The notes beneath the pieces were generated by a model. It ran no database searches and had not been told where the DNA came from. It saw nothing but the letters and a program-made list of their open reading frames with translations. From the NCBI GenBank assembly GCA_947504025.1, contig CANNFX010000001.1, positions 781,501 to 845,500 on the forward strand: a stretch of 64,000 nucleotides of DNA. The letters are read 5' to 3'. Shown here in pieces: positions 19,770-27,188 of the stretch. Position numbers and translations under genes: made by a program. The DNA is from an uncultured Sphingomonadaceae bacterium (GTDB taxonomy: Bacteria; Pseudomonadota; Alphaproteobacteria; Sphingomonadales; Sphingomonadaceae). Numbering within the stretch: position 1 is the stretch's first letter; each line of letters starts with the position of its first letter.

Positions 19770-20215
19770 TGTCCTTCTTTTCAGTCGAGACGTGCCTAGT
19801 GGTTGTCGCTAGCATATGTGCAAACAATAACGCAGATATCGAAGTGCGTAATGAAGCGAGCTGGGAAGGTGCCGTGATAGAATCGGGTAACTTGGTCGTA
19901 ATGTCCGAAGTTAGATCAGATAACCTCGTCACGCCAAATTTTGAAGAGTTAGAGAAATGGTGCTTGGACAAAGTTTGCGCAAACTATCACAAGATATGTG
20001 AAGAATTAGATATCGTAACAAAATGTACAGTGAATTACGCCTTTGACGGAGATCTCTATTATAAGAAAATTGTAGTAAAGCGACCATCAAATGAGAATGA
20101 AAAATCGCTAATGGACGATATCTATCTAGTTCATGGAGCGACCAGATTGCTTTTCCCGTTGTCTGGATTCAACGTAATTGCGACTAACAATGAAGTTCCA
20201 TATTTGCGCAAATGA
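19769..20215 (+). CDS. Candidate immunity protein for the RHS metzincin tip
   Basis: A 148-residue protein of no family I recognise. The ATG shares its first base with the last base of the RHS stop (taATG) and has AGGAG seven bases upstream, so it is translated with the toxin gene. The N-terminus ([18 protein letters not shown]) is a plausible export signal or anchor, which would fit protection in the periplasm from an exported toxin. It has five further Cys residues and is AT-rich like the toxin tip, as expected if tip and partner moved together. Immunity function is inferred from position only. Confidence 0.55.
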   Translation: MSFFSVETCLVVVASICANNNADIEVRNEASWEGAVIESGNLVVMSEVRSDNLVTPNFEELEKWCLDKVCANYHKICEELDIVTKCTVNYAFDGDLYYKKIVVKRPSNENEKSLMDDIYLVHGATRLLFPLSGFNVIATNNEVPYLRK

Positions 20216-20477
20216 TCGATATTACTCGAATTCCGACGAATTCCGGGCGAATTCCGGGGACAGTATACTTAGTTGACGCTCTTGCCGGTCTGGCCCGGCG
20301 TTGCGCGATGGCTCCGGCCCGGTCGCCAGTGCGATGAGCTGGCGGTAGGCATCCGCCGCATTTTCCTACTCGATCGCCGGGTGTTAATTCCCGCCGATGC
20401 CTCCGACGATCACCACCTACCCAGCAAGCTACCTTGCCAAAATGGCGCAGCCACGGGCGGCCCTTTATTCTCTGCAT
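20216..20477. other. Non-coding remnant with triple CGAATTCCG and transposase-flank-like motif
   Basis: Three copies of cgaattccg begin at 20227, 20237 and 20248, followed by ggggacagtatacttagttg. From memory this wording resembles sequences found at ends of IS200/REP-associated tyrosine transposase genes, so this may be a dead copy. The minus-strand frame here is too short and lacks the HUH or Tyr motifs. No functional gene is supported. Confidence 0.35.
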
Positions 20478-20529
20478 GACTGTGTAACATGTGTCACTTT
20501 GCTTCAGCTACGCCGCGAGAAGTCTGAAC
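20478..20529 (+). repeat. 52-bp direct repeat, right copy
   Basis: Same orientation as 11443-11494, 49 of 52 bases identical; differences lie at the three-base block after the first 31-32 bases and one position near the end. The right side runs within eight bases into a decayed RHS coding fragment, which suggests the repeat marks a breakpoint where an element inserted into or recombined with an RHS gene. Confidence 0.8.
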
Positions 20530-20536
20530 AACTCGC

Positions 20537-20761
20537 AATCCGGCAGGCCAGATCGCGACCGAGATCCGCGATAATGATCTCTATGCCTGGACGGGTCACG
20601 TCAATGTGGAGCGTGATTACGAGACCAACGGGCTCAACCAATATGATGACACCGCTCTTACCGGCGGGCCGGTCAGCAACAACTTCTGCCATGATGGCGA
20701 TGCGCTCGTCGCTGAGTATGATTTTAACAACGTCATGCTGGCGCCGAATATCGCTGAATGA
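20537..20761 (+). pseudogene. Decayed RHS gene fragment
   Basis: A 74-codon open stretch without a start translates to NPAGQIATEIRDNDLYAWTG and onward, clearly homologous to the intact RHS protein upstream ([20 protein letters not shown], at about residue 465). Homology continues to THDG/CHDG, then jumps directly to DALVAEY, which matches a region more than 60 residues further on in the intact protein (DALIGEY). So an internal deletion fused two distant repeats, and a stop follows shortly. It is a relic of a second RHS copy, not an active gene. Confidence 0.85.
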
Positions 20762-20850
20762 ATGACTGAAGCCGCACATGGGGTGATCGACTGCGCGGCA
20801 AAGCTGCCACCGTCAGAAATGGTATATCAACCGCCGAGCATCAGTTGGAA

Positions 20851-22059
20851 CTAGGCAAGCGATGCAAGCGCCGAACTCAAATCGCATATGAGATCATCAA
20901 CCTCTTCAAGGCCGACTGATATCCGTACAAGCCCATCATCAATGCCGTGTTCTTGGCGTTCCTCCGGCGAATATGTCGAATGTGTCATGCTTGCCGGATG
21001 TTGAATTAGAGTTTCAGTATCGCCCAGCGATACCGCACGTTGAATGAGATTCAATCCATTCATCAAAGCCAAACCCGCTTCATATCCGCCGTTCAATTTA
21101 ACCGCTATCATACCGCCGAATTGATCCATTTGCTTTCGGGCAAGATCGTGTTGCGAAAAGGATGGCAGGCCTGGATAAAAAACATCGGAAACCGCTTCGT
21201 GGTCATATAAAAACTCAGCAATCCTTTCGGCCGATTCCACGTGTTGGCGCATGCGTATCTTTAGCGTTTTCAACCCTCGCATAACCAACATGGCATTAAA
21301 CGGCGCCATAACCGCGCCCGTCATATCCTTCATTCCTACCAGACGAATTTCGGAAATGTCTTCCGAATTTCCAACCACCAGCCCCGCAACCACATCGCCG
21401 TGGCCACCCAGGTATTTTGTTGCGGAGTGCACAACAATATCTGCCCCCAGTTCGAGTGGACGGGTTATCACTGGTGTGGCGTAAGTGTTATCGACCACGC
21501 ATCGGGCGCCCGCCTGCCTCGAGATTGCCGAAATTGCGGAGATATCGACAAGCCGCATATTTGGATTAGCGGGGGTTTCAAAATACACTATTTTGGTCTT
21601 CGACGAGATGGCCTGCGAAAGTTGATCCGGGTCCGTCATATCAACATGTGTGATTGTTATCCCGAACCTTGCGAGACCGTGGCGCATAAATGCGAAGGTG
21701 CAGCCGTATAACGTCTTGTCGGTGATCAGCTCATCGCCGGGTTGCAAGAACGTCCACAGCGTCGAAGTGATCGCACCCATGCCAGATGCTGTCGCCAATC
21801 CCGCTTCACCATTTTCCAATGTAGCAATCCGTTTTTCCAACAGGTCGGTCGTCGGATTGGATATGCGCGAATAAAAATGGCCTGGCTGCTCTCCAGCAAA
21901 CATCTCGCCGCCCTGCTCTGCACTTTCAAACGTGAATGTAGATGTCAGGTGTAGAGGGGGCGTGAGCGCACCTTCTGCTCCGGTTGCATCATAACCATGA
22001 TGAATTGCTCGGGTGGCAAAGCCCATGGCTCTAGACGTTGATTGGCTTTCACTTGGCAT
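20851..22059 (-). CDS. megL: L-methionine gamma-lyase (PLP)
   Basis: A 402-residue Cys/Met-metabolism PLP enzyme. It has the N-terminal ATRAIHHGYD, the phosphate-binding SRISNPT, the substrate-site LYGCTFAF with Cys120 (equivalent to the Cys116 diagnostic of methionine gamma-lyase rather than cystathionine lyases), and the Schiff-base Lys215 in HSATKYLGGHGD. The reaction splits methionine into methanethiol, 2-oxobutyrate and ammonia. The ATG at 22059 is chosen for AGGAGA upstream. An Lrp-type regulator is divergent 97 bp away and probably controls it through methionine or another amino acid. Homocysteine or cysteine use is also possible. Confidence 0.9.
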   Translation of the reverse strand: MPSESQSTSRAMGFATRAIHHGYDATGAEGALTPPLHLTSTFTFESAEQGGEMFAGEQPGHFYSRISNPTTDLLEKRIATLENGEAGLATASGMGAITSTLWTFLQPGDELITDKTLYGCTFAFMRHGLARFGITITHVDMTDPDQLSQAISSKTKIVYFETPANPNMRLVDISAISAISRQAGARCVVDNTYATPVITRPLELGADIVVHSATKYLGGHGDVVAGLVVGNSEDISEIRLVGMKDMTGAVMAPFNAMLVMRGLKTLKIRMRQHVESAERIAEFLYDHEAVSDVFYPGLPSFSQHDLARKQMDQFGGMIAVKLNGGYEAGLALMNGLNLIQRAVSLGDTETLIQHPASMTHSTYSPEERQEHGIDDGLVRISVGLEEVDDLICDLSSALASLA

Positions 22060-22156
22060 GCAATTTCTCCTGTCGTACAATTATGGCACGATCTGGGAGG
22101 TGTTAGATTGCTATATTAGCTCAAAACCTGTGGCACTTTAGCATATATGACCCTAA

Positions 22157-22624
22157 ATGCGGGCCATGGACATAAAAGATCGACAAATCATTCGCGAACT
22201 CCAGAAAAATGGGAGACTGACAAACCTCGAGCTAGCGGAACGCGTCAATCTATCGCCTTCGCCTTGCTTGCGCCGACTAAGAAATCTGGAAAATGCTGGC
22301 GTTATCAAAGGATATACCGCCCTCATCGATCAGAAGGCGTACGGTGTCCCACTTACAGTTTTTGTTAGTCTGGCGCTGGAAAAACACTCAAAGGAAACCG
22401 TGCGTTCCTTTGAGGAGAAGGTCGATGAAATAGACGCAATTCTGGATTGTTTCCTGACAACCGGAGAGGCCGACTACATGTTGCGGGTCGTGGTTCCCGA
22501 TTTGGAAGTTTACGAAAGTTTTGTGAGAAAAGAGCTACATGCGCTCCCCGGCATTCGCTCGATAGATACAAAATTCGCATATAGTGTCGTCAAGAGCACC
22601 CATGTCTATCCGGATGCAAAGTAA
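22157..22624 (+). CDS. Lrp/AsnC-family transcriptional regulator
   Basis: A 155-residue regulator with an N-terminal winged helix-turn-helix (DRQIIRELQKNGRLTNLELAERVNLSPSPCLRRLRNLE) and a C-terminal RAM/AsnC ligand domain (LTTGEADYMLRVVV, PGIRSIDTKFAYSVVK). Such proteins form octamers that sense amino acids. It is divergent from megL, the standard layout for a local activator; the 97-bp spacer must contain both promoters. Start may instead be the ATG three codons downstream (22166). It converges on iacE and is a less likely regulator of that operon. Confidence 0.88.
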   Translation: MRAMDIKDRQIIRELQKNGRLTNLELAERVNLSPSPCLRRLRNLENAGVIKGYTALIDQKAYGVPLTVFVSLALEKHSKETVRSFEEKVDEIDAILDCFLTTGEADYMLRVVVPDLEVYESFVRKELHALPGIRSIDTKFAYSVVKSTHVYPDAK

Positions 22625-22630
22625 GTCAGT

Positions 22631-22653
22631 CGGAGCCCGCACATAGTGCTCCG
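22631..22653. terminator. Hairpin between convergent lrp-like gene and iacE
   Basis: cggagc (22631-22636) pairs with gctccg (22648-22653) across an 11-base loop in the 48-bp space between the two stops. No T-run follows on either strand, so if it terminates, it does so weakly or with help. Confidence 0.4.
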
Positions 22654-22672
22654 CCCGCGCAAACGTTACGCT

Positions 22673-23422
22673 TCACCTTAGATAGAGGCCGCCGTTGACA
22701 TCATAGGTTGCGCCCGTTGCCGATGCTGCTTGCGGGGTCGCCAAGAGCGCCACTAGCCGCGCGATATAATCGGGGTCGCCAAGCATGCCCACGGGAATAC
22801 TCTTAGTCACGGCTTCGAGTTTTTCAGGCCCGAGCAGCGTCCGAACAGAGTCGAGATCTTGTGGGCCCGGGGAAATCGCATTGACGGTAACACCGCTTAC
22901 GGCGAGATCACGGGCAAACACCTTAGTCAATGTGATGATCCCGCCTTTCGACGCGGCATAATGCGCCCCGGTAGCAGAGCCCCCATTCTGGCCGGCGAGT
23001 GATGCCATATTCACAATGCGACCATACCCGTTGGCACGCATATGCTGGCCAATCACTTGGCAGCCAAGGAAAGTTCCTTTGAGCGCCACCGCCGTAACTG
23101 CATCGAATTCTTGAGCAGAAATTTCGAACAGCGGCGTCGTCCGCGTCAACGCAGCATTGTTGACCAACACGCCAACTCCGCCCCAATTCTTTTCGACAAT
23201 CGCTAAAGCGGCTGAAAAATCTTCCGCACGAGTCACATCAAGATGGCAAGTTACCAACTCCGGATGATCAATCTCGACCGCAGCCTGCGCAAGCGCATCT
23301 GAATCGACATCGGCCATCGCAACGTGAAAGCCTTCGGACAGCAAACGCCGACAGATTATCTGACCAAGTCCGCCCGAGCCCCCAGTAACCAACGCCACAT
23401 TATGATGATCGGGCACGGTCAT
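22673..23422 (-). CDS. iacE: IacE-like short-chain dehydrogenase/reductase
   Basis: A 249-residue SDR with the NAD(P) motif TGGSGGLG (13-20), NNA near residue 88, a catalytic Ser and YAASK. It is the last gene of the iac-like operon, start overlapping the iacD stop by four bases. In known iac clusters IacE acts with IacA in converting IAA to 2-hydroxy and dioxindole intermediates; the assignment here rests on family plus gene order. As a lone SDR it would be unassignable. Confidence 0.75.
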   Translation of the reverse strand: MTVPDHHNVALVTGGSGGLGQIICRRLLSEGFHVAMADVDSDALAQAAVEIDHPELVTCHLDVTRAEDFSAALAIVEKNWGGVGVLVNNAALTRTTPLFEISAQEFDAVTAVALKGTFLGCQVIGQHMRANGYGRIVNMASLAGQNGGSATGAHYAASKGGIITLTKVFARDLAVSGVTVNAISPGPQDLDSVRTLLGPEKLEAVTKSIPVGMLGDPDYIARLVALLATPQAASATGATYDVNGGLYLR

Positions 23423-23907
23423 AATAGGTAGGACATGCCCGCCAGAGCATCCTCCGAGTTTACCAACCTGACGACTTTTTCGACTATTTCAAATTTGTCG
23501 CCATCGGACCGGATCGTCCATTCAACATTCGCGACATAGTGGCGATGCCGATCAAATTTGTATTCCACGAGATGCTGCGCACAGCGCAGCCGCGCATCGC
23601 CCCTAGCACTATCAGGCAGGCGGACGAAGCGGGAGACAGTCCGAACAGTCTGGGCTGCATGCGAGGCTGACATGGATTGCCCGCTAGACAGACGCCGCAC
23701 GCGCATATCGCGCATCGTCGCATCGTCATAAGCGAAGTTCAGGCTGTCCTCGAAACTCTCCGTATCTTGGTCAATCGGGATGACGTACTTCCCATCATCT
23801 GCCCAAAGAGCCAGCCACTCGGCATAGCGCTTGGCATCAAGCAAATCAGCCTCCATCCAGACGAATTCGACCAGCGGTCCCAGTGCAGTCTGCAAGATGT
23901 TGGTCAT
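23419..23907 (-). CDS. iacD: IacD-like ring-hydroxylating dioxygenase beta subunit
   Basis: A 162-residue small subunit of an aromatic ring-hydroxylating dioxygenase (cystatin-like fold): EADLLDAKRYAEWLALWADDGKYVIPI near the start and WTIRSDGDKFEIVEKVVRLVN near the end. The ATG at 23907 overlaps the alpha-subunit stop (ATGA) and is preferred to one seven codons upstream. The beta subunit has a structural role in the alpha3beta3 hexamer. It pairs with the adjacent iacC. Confidence 0.82.
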   Translation of the reverse strand: MTNILQTALGPLVEFVWMEADLLDAKRYAEWLALWADDGKYVIPIDQDTESFEDSLNFAYDDATMRDMRVRRLSSGQSMSASHAAQTVRTVSRFVRLPDSARGDARLRCAQHLVEYKFDRHRHYVANVEWTIRSDGDKFEIVEKVVRLVNSEDALAGMSYLL

Positions 23908-25139
23908 ACGGTCATCATCCTCTTCCACATCTGATATGCTGCGCGCATGCCGGTTTCAGCGGTTACGTCTCCAGCATTGCTCTCGGTCTTGTCCTCACCG
24001 CGATTGAGCATGATCCACATTTGATCCTCACCCGCTTCGGAGCCGCGCTGGACGCGCTCCCAAGCCTCAGCATCGTCAGGCGTACCAAAGCCCATTGGAC
24101 CCTGGAAATGTTCGTGCAGCCGCAGACGCGCTCTATTCGCAGCATCAGGCCCGCCGTCCATGCCGATTGCGATGTGCCGAATTTCCGTTTCGTCGACCGC
24201 GAGCGGGCGGAGAACGCGGAAGAAAGCCATCGAACAGGCCAAGTTAGGAAACAGGTTCACATTGAAACCGGTACCAGTAACCGCACGAACAATCTTTCGC
24301 ACTTCGTCTTCGCTGTGATCCTGCCTCAGATCCTCCGCGAGTTCGGCAAAGCGATCCGGGATCGGTTCGTCGAGATTCTCCTCCAAATCAACCAATTCTG
24401 GAATCATCACCATCACCGAATGACCGTTGTCCAAATCTTCGACATAACCGCCAGCTTTCATGAAAGAAAATAGTTCGCTGGTGTCCCCATCCAGAGAAGT
24501 CAGAAAGCTCTTATGCACGACCGGGAAGTGATAGGCGTCAGTGGTGTTTTCGAGCTGGATCTTCCAATTTCCAGGGAAGGTGAACTTGTGTTCGCCCATG
24601 GTTTTGATCGGATATCCACCGCCCTGCTTCATAAACAGGTCGATCCACGGCTTGGCACGGCCAAGAAACTCATCAAGCGGCGCCGCATCTTCATTAAATG
24701 TAGCGAAAATCAGGCCGTTATAGCTTTCCACCCGCAGCGTAACGAGGCCGTAATCAGCCTTGTCGAAATCCTTGTACCCTTTGGGTAACGGGAGGCCTTT
24801 GAGTGCCCCATCTTGGCCGTATGTCCAAGCATGGTACGGGCATACAAATCCGGGCGCATTGCCCTTGCGCTTCTCACAGATCGTCGCACCGCGGTGGCGG
24901 CAACGATTGAGCATAACGCGCACTTCGCCCTGCTTATCCCTGTTTACGATCACAGGCTGGCGCCCAACATGCGTCGTCACATAATCACCTGGGTTGGGTA
25001 ATTCGCTATCATGCGCCACCCACACCCATGTGCGGTTAAATATCCGGTCAATCTCCTGTTCGAAAATCTCCGGATCTTTGTAAAGCGCGGTATGAACGCA
25101 GTCATCGCGCACAAGCTCACTCGGCAGTAGTTCAGTCAT
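23904..25139 (-). CDS. iacC: IacC-like Rieske dioxygenase alpha subunit
   Basis: A 411-residue catalytic subunit. The Rieske [2Fe-2S] ligands are Cys80, His82, Cys100 and His103 (CRHRG and CPYHAWTY); mononuclear iron ligands are His204 and His209 with the bridging Asp201 (DAYHFPVVH). In iac clusters IacCD opens the way from dioxindole-3-acetate towards catechol. It needs electrons from a ferredoxin/reductase (IacF), but no such gene is in the window. Coupled by ATGA overlaps to iacI upstream and iacD downstream. Family certain; substrate inferred from gene order. Confidence 0.85.
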   Translation of the reverse strand: MTELLPSELVRDDCVHTALYKDPEIFEQEIDRIFNRTWVWVAHDSELPNPGDYVTTHVGRQPVIVNRDKQGEVRVMLNRCRHRGATICEKRKGNAPGFVCPYHAWTYGQDGALKGLPLPKGYKDFDKADYGLVTLRVESYNGLIFATFNEDAAPLDEFLGRAKPWIDLFMKQGGGYPIKTMGEHKFTFPGNWKIQLENTTDAYHFPVVHKSFLTSLDGDTSELFSFMKAGGYVEDLDNGHSVMVMIPELVDLEENLDEPIPDRFAELAEDLRQDHSEDEVRKIVRAVTGTGFNVNLFPNLACSMAFFRVLRPLAVDETEIRHIAIGMDGGPDAANRARLRLHEHFQGPMGFGTPDDAEAWERVQRGSEAGEDQMWIMLNRGEDKTESNAGDVTAETGMRAAYQMWKRMMTV

Positions 25140-25672
25140 TCTTCGGCTCCGGCGGAATCCATATCGGGAACAGGGATGGTTTCGCTATCGGTCCATCTCT
25201 CTACCCGGCGTGTGAAAATGTTGGTGGTCTGAAAACGGCTTATCCTCCACGTGTCATCCTCGCGAACGAATTGCAGTTCGAGCTTGGCGCTACGCAAATC
25301 CGATCTCCCATCGGCATAGGTGGTGCATTGAAGCATCATCCAATTACCTGATGCGGTATCTCCAACGACTCTGATCGCTTCAGCGGAGAAGAAATGTCCG
25401 GTCATATCAAAATGCGCTTCGGGTAAGCAGTAACTGGCGATCATGTCAGTGATCGCCCGGCGCCCATCATAGCTACCGAATGCCTTGGCATAACGGCCGC
25501 GCCCTTCCCACTGTGCATCAGCGGTAAAGAGCATCCCAAGTTCATCGATCGGCGTCGAAGGCCCGAGATCGTCACAGATCTCGAAATACCGTGCGACCAG
25601 GCGCCGGATATCACTTTCCGATTCGAGCAGGCTTAGCCGTTCTTCCAATCGCGAGATCACCGCTTCATTCAT
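25136..25672 (-). CDS. iacI: IacI-like SnoaL/NTF2-fold protein
   Basis: A 178-residue protein starting with a short helix (LEERLSLLESESDIRRLVARYFEICDD broken into helix and barrel), then the SnoaL-like barrel: LFTADAQWEGRGRYA, YDGRRAITDMIA, FDMTGHFFSAEAIRV, WRISRFQTTNIFTRR. This matches the small SnoaL-like IacI found between iacB and iacC in characterised clusters. Its role is not settled; it may help an oxygenation or hydrolysis step. Overlaps both neighbours by four bases. Confidence 0.75.
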   Translation of the reverse strand: MNEAVISRLEERLSLLESESDIRRLVARYFEICDDLGPSTPIDELGMLFTADAQWEGRGRYAKAFGSYDGRRAITDMIASYCLPEAHFDMTGHFFSAEAIRVVGDTASGNWMMLQCTTYADGRSDLRSAKLELQFVREDDTWRISRFQTTNIFTRRVERWTDSETIPVPDMDSAGAEE

Positions 25673-26025
25673 TCGGGCATCACCAATTCACGGCCCAGAC
25701 GTGCTTCGACACGCATATACTTCCACAGGCGGTAATCGCCGACCTCGGTCGTGCGGAACAGGCCGCAAACCTCAGTGGCCTTGTCGCGGTCGGCCACATC
25801 GGCAAGAATATAGAACGTCCACGGCCAGCCATTTGGTGATGTGCCAACCATGGTTTCATCATCGTCCATCGTGCCAATAACTTCGACACCGTCCATCTCA
25901 CGGACAGTGCGGATCATTTGGCCCGTAGCTTTAAGAACAGTCATAATCTCACTGCTCGGCAGATCGAAAAAGCCTTGCAGGACTGCACCGCAAAACAATG
26001 CGCGAATGGGTTTATTCTCGGACAT
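25669..26025 (-). CDS. iacB: IacB-like small protein
   Basis: A 118-residue soluble protein, no signal peptide, with a likely ferredoxin-like/dimeric barrel look (hydrophobic strands around EVIGTMDDDETMVGTSPNGW and FYILADVADRDKATEVCGLF). The start at 26025 is supported by AAGGAG six bases upstream; the ATG one codon earlier is also possible. The position between iacA and iacI, and the size, match IacB, whose biochemical role is unproven. It follows the iacA stop closely. Confidence 0.7.
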   Translation of the reverse strand: MSENKPIRALFCGAVLQGFFDLPSSEIMTVLKATGQMIRTVREMDGVEVIGTMDDDETMVGTSPNGWPWTFYILADVADRDKATEVCGLFRTTEVGDYRLWKYMRVEARLGRELVMPE

Positions 26026-26036
26026 CATATTCTCCT

Positions 26037-27188
26037 TCAAGGAAATCCTGGCGGCGGCGTTTTACCAAGCAAAACTTGGCCACCGGACTGCCATGTTCCG
26101 TCATTCATGAAAGCGTGTTGCGCCACGACCAATGCATCCATCAGGAACCGTGACAGCGGGTGGGTGTTGAAAATACCCGTCGTACCGGACAGCTCAAAGG
26201 CGCGGCGCGTCACATCAGCGCCAGTCTTTGCGATATGGGTTGAGGCGATACGCAAGCCGACAATATCGGTCGGGGCAAGTTCATCACCGGCAACGACCTT
26301 GTCCCACACTGTCTGCGTAACCTCATAAAACCATGCTCTGGCGGAATTGAGCTGCGCTTCCATTTGCGCCACCGCAATCTGAACATTTCCCCGGTCGGCC
26401 ATCGACGGCGCTCCGGTGATAGATTGCTTACGGGTGGCTATCTTGACGATTTCGTCAATCGCTTCACGAGCGACACCTGCGCCAACAATTGCCAACACTT
26501 GGGCGGCAATGGCGACCGTTGGATAGCGATAGGCTGGCGTGTCGATTGTGGGCGGTGCGCCGCGCACGAAAGTGTAATGTTCGGGCACCACCACATCTTC
26601 GACAACCAGATCATGACTGCCGGTGGCGAACATTCCGATCACGTCCCAATTTTCTTCGATCTTGACCTTTGAAGCGGGCATCACTGCCATGCGTGGCAGA
26701 TTATCACCCTCCGCGCCGCCGATCGGCTTGATCCCCACACCCATGAGTGATGCACCCATGCTACCCGAGCCAAAACCCCAACGGCCATTCACTCTATAGC
26801 CACCATCTTCTAACGGCGCTGGCTGGGGCGGGAACACCGTTCCAGAAAAGACCACATCCGGACTATCGGCATATACTTCCGCCAGTGTTTCGGGCGGAAG
26901 CGAAGAGAGATATTTGGTTGCAAAGCCAAAGCTTGCGACCCAGCCTGCCGATCCGTCAGCGGCCGAGATCTTCTCGATTAGCTTAAGAAATGTCACCGGA
27001 TCCATACCGGTGCCGCCGAATTGTTCAGGCACAAAAGCGCGATACAGACCGAGCTTCTGGAAGTTCTCTACTATGTCTTGCGGTATATGGCCGAGCTCAT
27101 GCAATTCCTTACGGCGACTGCGAATATCATCTAAGATCGGCTGGAGTTCGATCATTGGCTCAACCTGGTTGGGTGCCGTGGCCATCAT
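26037..27188 (-). CDS. iacA: IacA-like flavin-dependent monooxygenase (acyl-CoA dehydrogenase fold)
   Basis: About 383 residues with the acyl-CoA dehydrogenase fold: FVPEQFGGTGMDPVTFLKLIEKISAADGSAGW, the middle beta-domain (VNGRWGFGSG) and a helical C-terminus (FELSGTTGIFNTHPLSRFLMD). This group uses reduced flavin and O2 instead of dehydrogenating CoA esters. IacA performs the first attack on the indole ring of IAA and also oxidises indole to indigo precursors. The start ATGATG (27188 or 27185) overlaps the iacH stop. Reduced flavin would come from a flavin reductase; the only candidate here is the fusion protein at 58266-59438. Confidence 0.82.
   Translation of the reverse strand: MMATAPNQVEPMIELQPILDDIRSRRKELHELGHIPQDIVENFQKLGLYRAFVPEQFGGTGMDPVTFLKLIEKISAADGSAGWVASFGFATKYLSSLPPETLAEVYADSPDVVFSGTVFPPQPAPLEDGGYRVNGRWGFGSGSMGASLMGVGIKPIGGAEGDNLPRMAVMPASKVKIEENWDVIGMFATGSHDLVVEDVVVPEHYTFVRGAPPTIDTPAYRYPTVAIAAQVLAIVGAGVAREAIDEIVKIATRKQSITGAPSMADRGNVQIAVAQMEAQLNSARAWFYEVTQTVWDKVVAGDELAPTDIVGLRIASTHIAKTGADVTRRAFELSGTTGIFNTHPLSRFLMDALVVAQHAFMNDGTWQSGGQVLLGKTPPPGFP

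Noticed and set aside
20184..20477. Minus-strand 97-codon frame as a transposase
   Set aside because: Too short, lacks HUH and catalytic Tyr motifs, and overlaps the end of the 19769 gene; at most a decayed remnant.
11443..20529. Calling the island a prophage
   Set aside because: No integrase, capsid, portal or terminase gene is present; only the methyltransferase and DUF5681 are phage-associated.
20397..20765. Plus-strand 122-codon frame through the right repeat
   Set aside because: It is out of frame with the RHS homology that explains this stretch, so it is a shadow.
23883..24473. Plus-strand frame opposite iacC
   Set aside because: Antisense to a well-supported Rieske alpha subunit with all metal ligands.
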